Positions 30,592 through 40,905 of a stretch of DNA of 64,000 bases are shown here, piece by piece (the stretch's first letter is position 1; the number at the start of each line of letters is the position of its first letter). The position numbers and the translations under genes are program-made. Below the pieces are notes generated by a model, which saw only the letters and a program-made list of their open reading frames with translations, did not search any database and was not told the DNA's origin. Source of the stretch: Peltaster fructicola (Eukaryota; Ascomycota; Dothideomycetes). The stretch lies in the NCBI GenBank assembly GCA_001592805.2, contig CP051140.1:368501-432500 (forward strand). Reading direction: 5' to 3'.

Positions 30592-32694
30592 ATGAGGTGG
30601 TCAGCAATCACTGCCCTGGCTGCGACCAGTATCGCCAGTGCGAGCTGGAGTCAAAACCTGAACGTACACAGATGCGTGTGGAACTGAATGAGACCCTGAC
30701 TGACACCCACAGTATCGGTCGCCATCAGAACATCATCCAAGTCTCGGGATCTCTGTGCACAGGGTCAACAGACGCAATGATGCCAACAAGTACTGGGATG
30801 CTTCTAAGCTCAACTTCACTCATGGTGAGCCAAGTCATCTATGGTGCTTGCATTGGCTGAACATGTCTAGGCGTAGCATCTGGTGATCCATACGCCCACT
30901 CAGTCCTGCTATGGACTCGTGTGGCACCAGCTTACGACAGTATCGACGACAACAGCACGGATAGTGGCTATGTTCCTCTCTATTACCACGGACCTGCGCA
31001 GATCTCAACTGCACCAGTATGTGTTGACTACAAGGTCGCAGAGGACGCTGAGCTACGCGATGTTGTGACCTCAGGTCGAGCCTTTACCTCGAGTGACATC
31101 GACTACACCGTCAAGGTTGAGGCAAAGGATCTCAAGCCATTCACGCGATACTACTATCAGTTCAATGTCTGTGGCACTGACAAGAAATCTACTCTTGGAC
31201 GTACCAAGACTGCTCCACGAGTGAACGATGATGTCGACAAGGTTGGACTTGCTGTCTATACTTGCTCAAACTATCCCGTAAGGTTGGTGTGCTGTTGTTT
31301 ACACTTGCTTACATCTTCAGTTTGGTTACTTCAACGCTTATGGTAACTCTGCTCGCAAGGACAATGTCGACTATGTGGTCCACCTTGGTGACTACATCTA
31401 CGAGTATGCTGGTAATGGCGACTATGGCGACGGAAGACCTATCAGCCGTGTACCGCAGCCAGAAAGGATCATCTATACTCTCTTCGACTACCGAGAACGA
31501 TACAACTCCTACCGCAATGATGCTGATCTTGCACTCTCTCACGCAACGCACCCTTGGATCGCTATATGGGATGATCATGAGGTCTCTGACAACACCTACC
31601 GTGATGGCGCGTCCTACCTCACTAATAACGAAGACTCTTTCGTCAAGGATGGTGGTGTATCCGTTGATCAACGCAAGATGAACGCTGTTCGTGCCTACTT
31701 TGAGTGAGTCGTCCAGGGTAGTGTGTCACAATCGTTGACAATGCAACAGGTGGATGCCTATTCGTACTGTTGAGATGGATGACAACCTGCGCATCTGGAG
31801 AACGTTTGCAATTGGCAACCTTTTCGACCTGATCATGCTCGACACTCGCCAGTATGATCGTTCCATCACTGACCTGTACTACAACACAGACTATGTCCAC
31901 CAGGTATGTCGATCCGTGCAGCATGAGACGTTCCACTCACAGCATAGATCGCCAATGACGCGGGAAGAACCATGATGGGTAGTCGTCAGGAGAATTGGTT
32001 CTACAACCAGCTCTCGGCATCGAACGACCGAGGTGCGATATGGCGAGTCATTGGCTCACAAACGGTGTTCTCGAAGATGAACCAGTCAGTCGTGTACGGA
32101 AACGTCAATCCGCTGGACTACGATGCATGGGATGGCTATCAGTCAAACCGCAACCGCACACTCAAGCATCTCTATGACAACGAGATTGATAACAACATCG
32201 TTATGGCTGGTGACAGTCATGTCAACTGGGCTGCCGATCTCGTATGGCTCGACAACGAGGACTACGATTCAAAGACTGGTGAAGGTGCAGTTGGTGCTGA
32301 GTTCGCCGTCACAGCTGTATCATCACCATCTGCTTTCGGCAAGGCCATCTCAATCAATGCAGCAAACAACATTTCAGATTGGCTCACTGCTCACAACCCC
32401 GAGCTTCAATGGCAGGAGGCATACTATCGTGGTTACTACGAGCTTCAGCTGACTCCTGAGCTTGCACGTGTGGAGTACTTTGGTATGCCTACCATTGTCA
32501 ACCGCAATCCAAATGAGATCTCTCTCGCCAACTTCACTCTCAAGGCAGGTGGCAATGAGATCCAGCGACCAGTGGCAGGTGGAAAGGTCGAGACAGGATC
32601 TTTGAAGAATGGTCAGGTTTCGATCACGAACATCACACATGATACGTCCACTGGCAAGTGGTTCATCTCCCATGAGGACAGAGAGGTTGAGTAA
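30592..32694 (+). CDS. phoD: Secreted PhoD-like alkaline phosphatase
   Basis: Six exons (30592-30663, 30713-30824, 30871-31277, 31321-31703, 31750-31903, 31948-32694) separated by introns of 43-49 nt rebuild a 624-residue protein with all phases correct. Signal peptide: MRWSAITALAATSIASAS. The PhoD N-terminal domain (GVASGDPYAHSVLLWTRVAP) precedes the metallophosphatase core with metal ligands in HLGDYIYEYAG, WDDHEVSDN and MAGDSHVNWAAD. It hydrolyses phosphomono- and diesters outside the cell, normally induced by phosphate shortage; I see no test of that here. The first donor GTACAC is unusual but the branch-like CTGAC and CACAG end are good. Confidence 0.92.
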
Positions 32695-32858
32695 TGCTGA
32701 GGGTATTGAAATCCTTGCTCGGGACGGTCTGGTCTATTGTGTAAAGCTATAGACATGCTTGAATGAATGAAGGAATGATCATGGAAAGCCAGAGGAGGCA
32801 TAGTACGTGGTAACAGATCCATGGTCGCTCTTCAAAGGGATGCTCTAGCCATAACCAC

Positions 32859-34439
32859 TCACTTGCCAGCCCGATGGAGCAGGACAAGCGCGCTGCTCTG
32901 AGCAATTCTCTCCCATATCTCCTGGTGAAGTCGTCCTTGTATCCAATAGCCTCGAGACTCATTCCATGTCACAATAGTGTCGTCGCAGGTCAGATTCGCC
33001 CAGACGAAAGCAGGACAGAAGTCGATATTGCCTGCGATCCATCTAGGTGTTAGAACGTTCGAGTAGTCGCCGTAAGGTCGTGGACCACTAGCAAACTTCA
33101 ACGAATACAGATCGATGTATGACCATGAGCTGACTCGAATGTTAGGCTCACTCTTGCCGAAATCCTTGGGAGCAATAACGGGAGCATCAGCATGGTCCTT
33201 GAGCGTCTGTTCCAAGAACTTCGGTGACCGTGCTTGCTCAATGATGTTGCGGAAGCACTGTGCCAGCTGAATGAGCGTCTCAATCTGGTTGGGTGCCGAG
33301 CGCACACGCTGCAGCACAGCTTCAGGTATGTTGTTGACAGGCACAAGACACCATGGGTTGTGTAGATCGCCGGATGCATTGAGGAATTGCTCTACGTTGA
33401 GCACAAAGGTGAAATTGAGTGCTGACTTGCCAGCCTTTGGTAGAGAGCACTACTGAAGTCAGTTTATGCTTGTAGTGTTGCAGCAATACTCCCTTACCAT
33501 GTAGAGCCACGCCATGAGAAGGTCGTTCCTAGAGACACGAACGCCTAGCTGATCGGCCACTGTCCGCCAATGCATCATCACTGGAAGTGGTACTAGCACG
33601 GCTTTCGATATCCTTGGATCTGTGACGGCTCTTCGACTCCATTGCGACACTCCCTTCATGACCAATGAGCCCCATCCTTTACTGAAGTATGAGCTGCTGT
33701 CGCTCTCCTGTTCAGTCATCAGTGGCTCCACCTCATCGCCAGTGTCGTCCGAGAGCTTCTCCTCATTCACAAGCTCTAGTGGCGTACGAGGATTGAGAGC
33801 TTCGATCTTGCGTCCATCAAGCAAGTCGCAATAGGCGCTGACGATTTTGTAAAGACCTGGGAGCTGTCAGATGGTAGTATGTACTTTTGCGGCTCTATCG
33901 ACCTTTGGCATCACACAATGGATGTTGAACGGTGAACTTGAGCACAGCGGCATCCATGAACTGTACAACTTGTAGGCGAAAGACAGCAGGCTTTGTAATT
34001 CGTGTTGGTGCTGTGATGGTTGTCATAGCAGGAAACTTGAAGTACTCGTCCAGATGACTGCAATCGATTGACAATGGGAGATCATCCTGGGCGTACTCGG
34101 GAAGTTTCGTTGCCAATGGCGTGGCAATGTTCTTGTGAGCCCACATGATATGAATACGACTGCTGGAGGAGTATAGCAGCTTGGTGCGCTGGACGTAGTC
34201 AGTGTGAGTCTTCCAGGGGTGGGAGTAGCTCATACGATGCGGTCGAGACGAGTGCTCAAGACTGGCCAAGCTGTGGCAAGCTCTCGCAGCTTGAGTTGGT
34301 AGAAGTCTGCGTTGATCCATTCTGTCAAGATGACTGTAATGGAGAACTCTGTGAAGCGAGCGACTCCTAAGTCGAGAGAATGGAGCTTTTCAGCGTTCCT
34401 GCTTGACATGTTGATTTGTCTTGATGCAGTGGAGCGCAC
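32859..34439 (-). CDS. BAHD-type acyltransferase (second copy)
   Basis: Four exons, 34439-34236, 34188-33903, 33856-33498 and 33449-32859, with introns of 47, 46 and 48 nt, give 479 residues. The catalytic HxxxD is HPLCD at 157-161, directly before an intron with an unusual GTCGAT donor. Conserved-looking features include ATAWPVLSTRLDRI near the N-terminus, VSRNDLLMAWLYM before the third intron, and VLNVEQFLNASG. The C-terminal DFGWG element is not clear; NIDFCPAFVWANL may be its diverged form. It probably moves an acyl group from CoA to a hydroxyl or amine. Start may instead be Met11 (MSSRNAEKLHSLDL). Confidence 0.82.
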
Positions 34440-34840
34440 CGAATGCCTTGATCAATTGTGCTGCCTACTCGTACGGGCGTGTCGGTTGATGGTCACAATC
34501 TAATGTTTGCTAGACCCCGTATGGTCCAATCAATGGTGGTCTAGGCTCTGGCACAAGCTTCTACCACGATTCACGACGCTGCAGGGGCTCGAAGAGCAAC
34601 GTAATCGCGGATCTGCAGACCTCGAAAGGCAGACCATCACCCATGGGAAACGAGATTCTTGAGTTGGAAGCCGTTTAACTTGTCTCCCATCGTAGTAGAA
34701 GGATCAGTGGAGTGATTGCTTCCTAAGCAGTCCAGGGCTGTTAGACGAGTCACAATTGCTCGTAGACTATTTGGCACGAAGTAGCATTGCGGGACCACTC
34801 ATACATATGGCAGACAGCTTCCTACATCTTCACGAGGTGC
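34440..34840. other. Intergenic, no gene seen
   Basis: 400 bases, no frame of note; probable promoter of the second acyltransferase. Confidence 0.4.
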
Positions 34841-35343
34841 TCATGAGCGAGGCGAGGAAAATGCATGTAATGCTGGCTTTAGGTCTGTTGCCTCTGACGA
34901 CAGTTCGTCTTTGAATTCGCCATTGCCATACCTATGTATGCCTCCTGATTGTGCTGTAGCTCGGGATCTTGATGGTATACTCGTGGTCTTTGGAAGTGTG
35001 CTTGGAGCGCAACGCTCAGCACGCTCGAATGCTTTTGTTTCCCGCAGCATGTACGATGCCCTGGTCATCCCAATGCCCAACATGAACGACAGGCTGCCGA
35101 CCAGTGATGATAGCCATGCTAAGCCCGCGCTGTATGATCGCATGTCCGAGGCTGTTGCAAGTAACAGTAAGCCAAACCTCCAAAGCTTTTTGACGGTTGA
35201 AAGCTGAGACACCGCGATGGACATGATGAAGCTTGATTCGAGAAAGGCGGTAAACGACTGCCAGAGAGCAGTATGCAAACACGAAGAAGAATACAGCGAG
35301 CCACAAAGCACGCCTCGGCTGGCACGACGCCATCTTCAAGGGC
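34841..35343 (-). CDS. Possible small membrane protein, exon structure uncertain
   Basis: A 156-codon minus frame ends at 34841 and reads TVKKLWRFGLLLLATASDMR, a second hydrophobic stretch (AGLAWLSSLVGSLSFMLGIG) and a charged tail. In another frame just upstream (Met near 35333) is MASCQPRRALWLAVFFFVFA, a strong hydrophobic start. Together these would make a protein with three or so membrane helices, but I could not fix the splice. Function unknown; the call rests on hydrophobic pattern alone. Confidence 0.35.
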
Positions 35344-36280
35344 AACAAGGCCAAAAGCAACACTGACCGGAGTCAGAGTTCGATACCTGCGCCGCATCAC
35401 ACTGGCCTATCGTCATTGAGTACCAAGGACAACTTGCGCTGAGCAATGTTCAGAAGTTTGCAAATGGAGCTTGTGCACTGCGTGCAGGCGGATGATATAG
35501 CGTGCGGATCCGTTGCCTGAGCCACCTGTCAAGTGACTTTGATGGGTGGTACACAACCTACTTGCTGTCAACGCAGAAATGTATCATATGTCGTCATGCT
35601 ATGTGAAAGCGATAAGTTAGTATATATCAGAACATCTGCAGGATGATGTGTGACCTTGTAGGCACGGTCTCGATACCTCAGAATGTAAAGCTCAAGATCC
35701 GAACCGTCCATTCGTGACATGCATATTAGTGTAGTCGATCTCTCCTTTGTCCAGCCACTTGTGGACATACATGTATCCATTATCGCGCCCTCGAGTCCTG
35801 ACTTAGGCCTCGTTTGGTTGCTCCGTCCAGAACACCATTCCGTTCGTCGTACGGTTGCGAATGGAGCCTTGGCGACCGTTCAGACAGAACGACGGCCTGC
35901 GTTCGGTGAACAGCGTTTCGTTCGTCTACTTCGAGTCCTTGTTCGTGGTTTGGCTTCTTTAGGTGTAATGGCTCGCCTGGATGCCCTGAAGCAGGTAGTC
36001 GGACTGCAGAAGCAGAGGTTATGACCTCAAGGAGCCTCGTAAATGAGTACACAACATAGACGCAGGACCACCACCCGCTAAGCTTGGCGGCAACGGTAGG
36101 TGATGGTCTAGGAGGACGAAGTAAGGTCGAAGGAGGAGACTGGTCTTTTGTTTACATACTGTGAGGCTAACCACGATCGTAAGACCATGCGCGGCGTCGG
36201 CTATCTGCCTGAGGCCTCAGCACGGGGCATAGCTGCTGAATAATAGCGGCCAGAACAGTGAAGGACATCATCAATCACTC
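35344..36280. other. Intergenic, with a possible degenerate dispersed repeat
   Basis: No gene. At 35808-35960 the sequence (CCTCGTTTGGTTGCTCCGT..., CCGTTCGT, GGTTGCGAATGGA) resembles, in inverted orientation, a stretch at about 54535-54665. It may be a pair of old non-autonomous elements. Confidence 0.35.
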
Positions 36281-36853
36281 ATGAACCACGTCACCACACG
36301 AACCATCGAGCACGTTGCCTTCCCACGGCCGGTGTCTATCAGTCCTCCAGCGACAATGATTTGGAAACACAATACGAAGCTATGCAATTTGAGTCTGATC
36401 ACGTCTTGGAAGAACGCTTTCGTCTACATCTTGAACCCAATCTTGGCAGCAGTCTGGGCCTGGCTTATGATCTGGACATACATGCACTACACTCAGCATA
36501 TGGCAGAGAACAGGAAGACGATCTTCTACGTTCACTTCATCGCAGCGTGTTCGTATGGCGCCATCACCATAGCCATGGCAGTCACGACGGCAAACAGCAT
36601 TCAGATCAGGCTTCGCGAGGCGGGATACGTGCAAAGACCATCGACGTCGGCACAGCTTGATCTTGGTCTCAATATTGTATTATTAGTGGCCCTACTCTGG
36701 CAACTGTTGCTACAGGCAGATCTCAGCAATGACGGCACAATGTTGATGAGGTATTTCTACATTCCGACCTTATGCATCGCCACATGGCTGCTCGTGTGTC
36801 TGGCGAGCCTCGGCTCGATAATCTGGTTCACAGTCCGAGTACAACGAGATTGA
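36281..36853 (+). CDS. Small four-helix membrane protein, unknown function
   Basis: Intronless frame of 190 residues. Four hydrophobic segments are visible: NAFVYILNPILAAVWAWLMI, VHFIAACSYGAITIAMAVTT, LGLNIVLLVALLWQLLL and IPTLCIATWLLVCLASLGSI. The start may be Met26 (MIWKHNTKLCNLSLITSW), which would place the first helix closer to the N-terminus. The pattern recalls tetraspan (MARVEL-like) fungal proteins but I do not recognise a family. Confidence 0.6.
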   Translation: MNHVTTRTIEHVAFPRPVSISPPATMIWKHNTKLCNLSLITSWKNAFVYILNPILAAVWAWLMIWTYMHYTQHMAENRKTIFYVHFIAACSYGAITIAMAVTTANSIQIRLREAGYVQRPSTSAQLDLGLNIVLLVALLWQLLLQADLSNDGTMLMRYFYIPTLCIATWLLVCLASLGSIIWFTVRVQRD

Positions 36854-36917
36854 AATGCAGCATCAGCAGCGTACAAAGTCTTTGTACGTTTTACTGTTCT
36901 ATTCTCGTTACACCAAG

Positions 36918-37514
36918 CTACCACTTCTTCCACAAATCCTCTCCCGGCTGTATTGGTGAGGAGAACCTGTGAGAGTTCGACCAAGTCGACTGTGTTACGC
37001 TGCAGGTGTTTCGCATAGCGAAACCCATGGCGTTGGCAACAGCCTCTGGAGCTTTATTCCAGACCAGGGCGATTGTCTGACTACCGCCAGCAAAGCCTGC
37101 ACCTGCTACCAAGACGTGTGCGGTAACTGCAGCTGCAGCAGTGTTGTGACACTTGGCATTCCCATCGCCAGAGGAGGAAGAGCAAGCATCGATTGCGTCG
37201 TTAAGCTTGCCGGCACCATCCCCGAGAGCCCAGTAGCTCGTAGCGGTCAACCACCAGCCACGAGACGAAAGGCAAATGTGTCCGTAGCTCGGCCCATCAG
37301 TCTGGATTGAGTCGTGTTGAGAGTTGTGCCTTGTGTGGGAAAGGCGACATCAGGATAGACCATCTGCCAGTCCTCCCATGTTGGACTCGATCCAGACGAC
37401 TTCAGCCCTCATGGCGCCCATGTTCTGGAGGTACTCTTTCTCCACGTCCACATCCACTGCTAGCGCATGGCTGCAGGCATGCAAGATCGCAATGGCGAAC
37501 GAACTGATATTCAT
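36918..37514 (-). CDS. Putative small secreted protein, two introns
   Basis: Starts at 37514 with a signal peptide (MNISSFAIAILHACSHALA). A 58-nt intron (donor GTGGAT) would join this to SSGSSPTWEDWQMVYPDVAF followed by PTQGTTLNTTQSRLMGRATD. The last part (NDAIDACSSSSGDGNAKC then HVLVAGAGFAGGSQTIALVW) lies in another frame and is reached by a second intron of about 53 nt or by a one-base shift near 37247. It ends at 36918. All three parts read like protein, Ala/Gly/Ser-rich with few Cys. No family recognised; the exon joins are inferred and both donors are weak. Confidence 0.4.
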
Positions 37515-38328
37515 CTTGGGACGTCCTTGCTTGTATGACAACGACCGCCAGCTGGATATGATAGTTCCGGTGTACTGAAGATAAGAAGCTATGATGGTAA
37601 GAGTGTCAATTGTCAATCCACGGTCAAGGCGCCTTTTATGTTCAGGAACCGGGCTTTGGATGGCCACCCTGACTTTGATTGTATCGTCATGCTCGTCGTT
37701 CGTCCGACAGCTCGACATGAGGATTTGAGCATCATGTCATTTGGAGTATACTTTGGCTCCATGCTGAAGACACACTACACAGTCGCAGGCATGATCGTCG
37801 CAGGATACTGCGGCAGTACGTCATTGCAGCGAAACTCACACTGATGTGACATGCTGGTGGCTTGAGGTGTGATATGATAACATCGGCACCTGAGTCTTGC
37901 CAACCAGAAGGTGTTTTGGTGAGCCGGGATATCACTGTACTGCTTCGAAGTTAAAATCTTGGGTAAGTGTAACTCCGAACGCAGCGTTACGAGAGCTTCC
38001 ATCACGACCGGCAGAATGTATTCACTTGTCCACTATCGTCTGACTTGATATCCTTGGACTTGAGCATCCTCGAGTTGTCTTTGTAAGCGCTGAACCACGA
38101 TTAAGACCTGCTTGACAGTCCACTGTTCACCACACGTCCATATTAGCATAGGCTGCCATGTTGCGAGGTGTGTCTCCTAAGATTAAGGAGGCGGTATACT
38201 TGCACAGCGCAAGCAGAGCATCATCAGAAGGAAACATATAAAGGTCCTGTCCACATGTCCTTGGTGTAGGCAACAGAACAACCTACCTCAACCTACCTGA
38301 ACAGACAACCTAAGGGCCTCCTTACAAG
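37515..38328. promoter_or_regulatory. Intergenic; TATA-like box before the cysteine-rich peptide gene
   Basis: No gene seen. CATATAAAGG at about 38236 lies about 90 bases upstream of the start at 38329 and is a good TATA candidate; a CA-rich leader (CCTACCTCAACCTACCTG) follows. Confidence 0.45.
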
Positions 38329-38675
38329 ATGTTTGCCAAGCAAATCGTCCTCGTCGGCTTCACTCTAGCCTTCGCAGCACAAGATCTCGCTCAAAGTGTA
38401 TGTGGAAAGAGCGTGCAGACACAAGGTGGCTGTATGATCTCAACAGATGCTCAAGTGTGCTACAATTCAGATGGTAGCATTCTATGCTCATGCGACTCAG
38501 ATGTGAGTCCTTGATCGACCTCAGCGGCTTCCATGCATGATACTGATTGCCTGAGCAGAAGGCATGCGAAGCTGAATGTGGCTATACCGTCTTAGAAGGA
38601 CAGTCCTTCTGCACCGTAAGTGGCTCTCTTAGAAGCTTAAAGAGGATCTGCTGACACCTGACACAGTGTTGTTAA
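38329..38675 (+). CDS. Small secreted cysteine-rich protein, 79 residues
   Basis: Exons 38329-38502, 38559-38615 and 38667-38675 with introns of 56 nt (GTGAGT...AGCAG) and 51 nt (GTAAGT...CACAG), all phase 0, give 79 residues. A signal peptide (MFAKQIVLVGFTLAFAAQDL) is followed by a mature part of about 57 residues with 10 cysteines, ending CTCC; the last exon codes only Cys-Cys-stop. Even cysteine number and small size fit a disulphide-knotted effector-like or defensive peptide. No family recognised. A TATA-like box about 90 bases upstream supports an expressed gene. Confidence 0.78.
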
Positions 38676-39480
38676 GAACATGATCATGAGTTCGCAATGC
38701 TTACAGCAAATGCTTGGTTGAAGCACGGGAGTAGTGGATCCGTGTACGATCCAACTTTGGATCGTCTATCTTGACCATAATGACCAAGGAGTCTGGAGCA
38801 AGAAGTGATGAGTGTTTCGAGACAAGTATGAATGGAGGATATGAGGGTGTTCTCGTATCGGTATGGAGAATGCTGAAGAAGGATAGAAGAGGGAAAGACA
38901 GGTAGTCCAGCGCTACCAGGCAATACTCATATAAATCTTCTGTTGCAGTGGAAGGTACCACTCGAAGATGATGATCTTGGTGACGCCAACATGCTCGGCA
39001 TTGTGTCAATTGGTTGCTCTAGCCTTGAGAGCTTGTGGGAAGTGCACTGCCGTGAGTATCCCATGGTTATGCATTGCTGCTTCCGAATGATCACCCTGGC
39101 GAGCTCTCATCGTCCGAGACAGCTCCTAAAGATGAAACCTCAGCAGTCTTGAATGGAATAGTCTTCTCTTTAGTGTGGAAGGAGGCTGTATGCTAAGCTG
39201 TGCTCTGCTTCACTGGTAAATCATCCTTCGGGAAGAATGCTCTGATCTGCCCGAACCAGTCGACAATCGGACAGAAATCAGCCACTAGCATGATTAGCTA
39301 ATCCAGATGATCGCAACAATGATCTTTGCGATGGAGAAAGTCTTGTGAAGATATAGTTGCTTGCATACATCGGTAGAGGCCTATGTCGCCAGCATAGTTA
39401 GTAGCGACCGTTTTGTACTCACCCGATCACCCAATAACCCAAAGGATGTAGCAGCAGACCGGGCGGCCGCGATGACAGCG
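38676..39480. other. Intergenic, no gene seen
   Basis: Short overlapping frames only; nothing recognised. Confidence 0.4.
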
Positions 39481-40905
39481 CATCGCTTGAGCTTCATCTT
39501 GTCATCGACGTAGATGGGATTGTTGACGTCGGGAGTGTCATCTTCAATAACGTCTGCATTTGTATTGTGCTACTCGAAACCAAGCTTCTCCTCGCGCAGC
39601 TTCTTTCATTCGTAATTTGCTGGCAATATGATTGACAGGACGATTGAGTAGATAGCAGGACTGAAGCATGGAGCAACGTTGCCATAGACGCATGATGTAT
39701 CGCTCCGGTGCTGGCCACAGAGACAACGCCATATAAGGCCTTGGCACTTCCTGGCCAGACAGCTGCTCCAGTGATCAGTCCCAGGATTGGTGAAGTGATA
39801 GCTGCGATCTTGGATGAAAGCCTCCACGGTATTGTAAAGATTATAGGGAATATGTGTGGGCAAGTCAGGATGCCAAGCATGTAGAGAATCCAGCCTGGGT
39901 CGACACCACTGTAGAAGAGAGCTGCTGAGAAGGCCGCTGAGAACAAGGCGGAGAATACCACTCCAACGTGACTCCATCGAATGACATCGCTGTCGCGAGC
40001 GTTCTTGTCGATGTAAATGCGGTAGGTGTCGAAGGTGATGATGGACGAGACAGACATGACTTGTGCTGAGAGTGTATATGTCACAGCCATGAATGTGATC
40101 AATAGAACTGCGATAGCACCACATTTCCGGCTGTAGCGATGGCAGCAGATGGCGAGACCAGTCCATTCGAGATCTCAGTGGTAGACATTGGCCATCGATA
40201 CGTCGGGAAGACTGGATTACCCTGTAAACTATCGCTGGTGGACTGGCTAGAGTGCCGAACACCTAAGGGATTGCAAAATAGACAATACCGCCGACGACTT
40301 ACCCCGGGACGATAGCTTTAGGGCGAGCGCCGAATGCTTCTGCATAGAAGCCGGTGTCCATGAGGACAAGACTGATGTTCTCGAGAGTGTGAACGATGCC
40401 AAAGAGGAGAGCCTTATCCGTCAGTGACGTACAATATAGTGATCTCACTCACATTCATGCTGGTCATGGTCAAGTATGGGCCTTTTGCATTGCATGGTTC
40501 TGACCAGCAGCAACAGTCTTGTCGAACAGATCGCCGATGCTTGTGATGCCGGGATTGTTGAACGTCGGAATAGTGAAGAAGGAGCTTATGATGGTTATCA
40601 CAAAGGTGTGGAGGTCGTCCGTTGGGAAATGTTGCCTTGATACCTCCAACACAAGTGTACCGATCACCACTAGAAGCAGGAATGTGGCTGCAATAATGTG
40701 CATGCCAGTTCTGGGAAAGTCAGCCATGGAATGTGTCCTCAGGTCGACCTGCAAAGCAGTGATTGCAGCTCTGACGCCGAGTAGCATGTTGGCCACAGCG
40801 ATGATATTGTTGATCTACTGGTCGTCAGGCATGTGCCTTGTGTTTTGGCTAATGTTTCGACACGCATCATTGTACCTGTATGGACGGCCTGGGTCAGGCT
40901 GACAC
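39481..40905 (-). pseudogene. DUR3: DUR3-like urea/polyamine transporter, decayed
   Basis: Minus-strand pieces match the sodium:solute symporter family urea transporter in order: IIAVANMLLGVRAAITALQ, HTFVITIISSFFTIPTFNNP followed by GITSIGDLFDKTVAAGQNHA, VHTLENISLVLMDTGFYAEA, and MAVTYTLSAQVMSVSSIITF followed by DTYRIYIDKNARD and VDPGWILYMLGILTCPHIFP. The normal protein has about 650-700 residues and 14-15 helices. Here two nonsense codons (TAA at 40301-40299 replacing the Tyr of GYVVGG, TAG at 40265-40263 replacing the Trp of IPWCFG) and several frameshifts (for example near 40225 and 40125) split it, and the N-terminal part is not recognisable. A dead gene. Confidence 0.82.
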
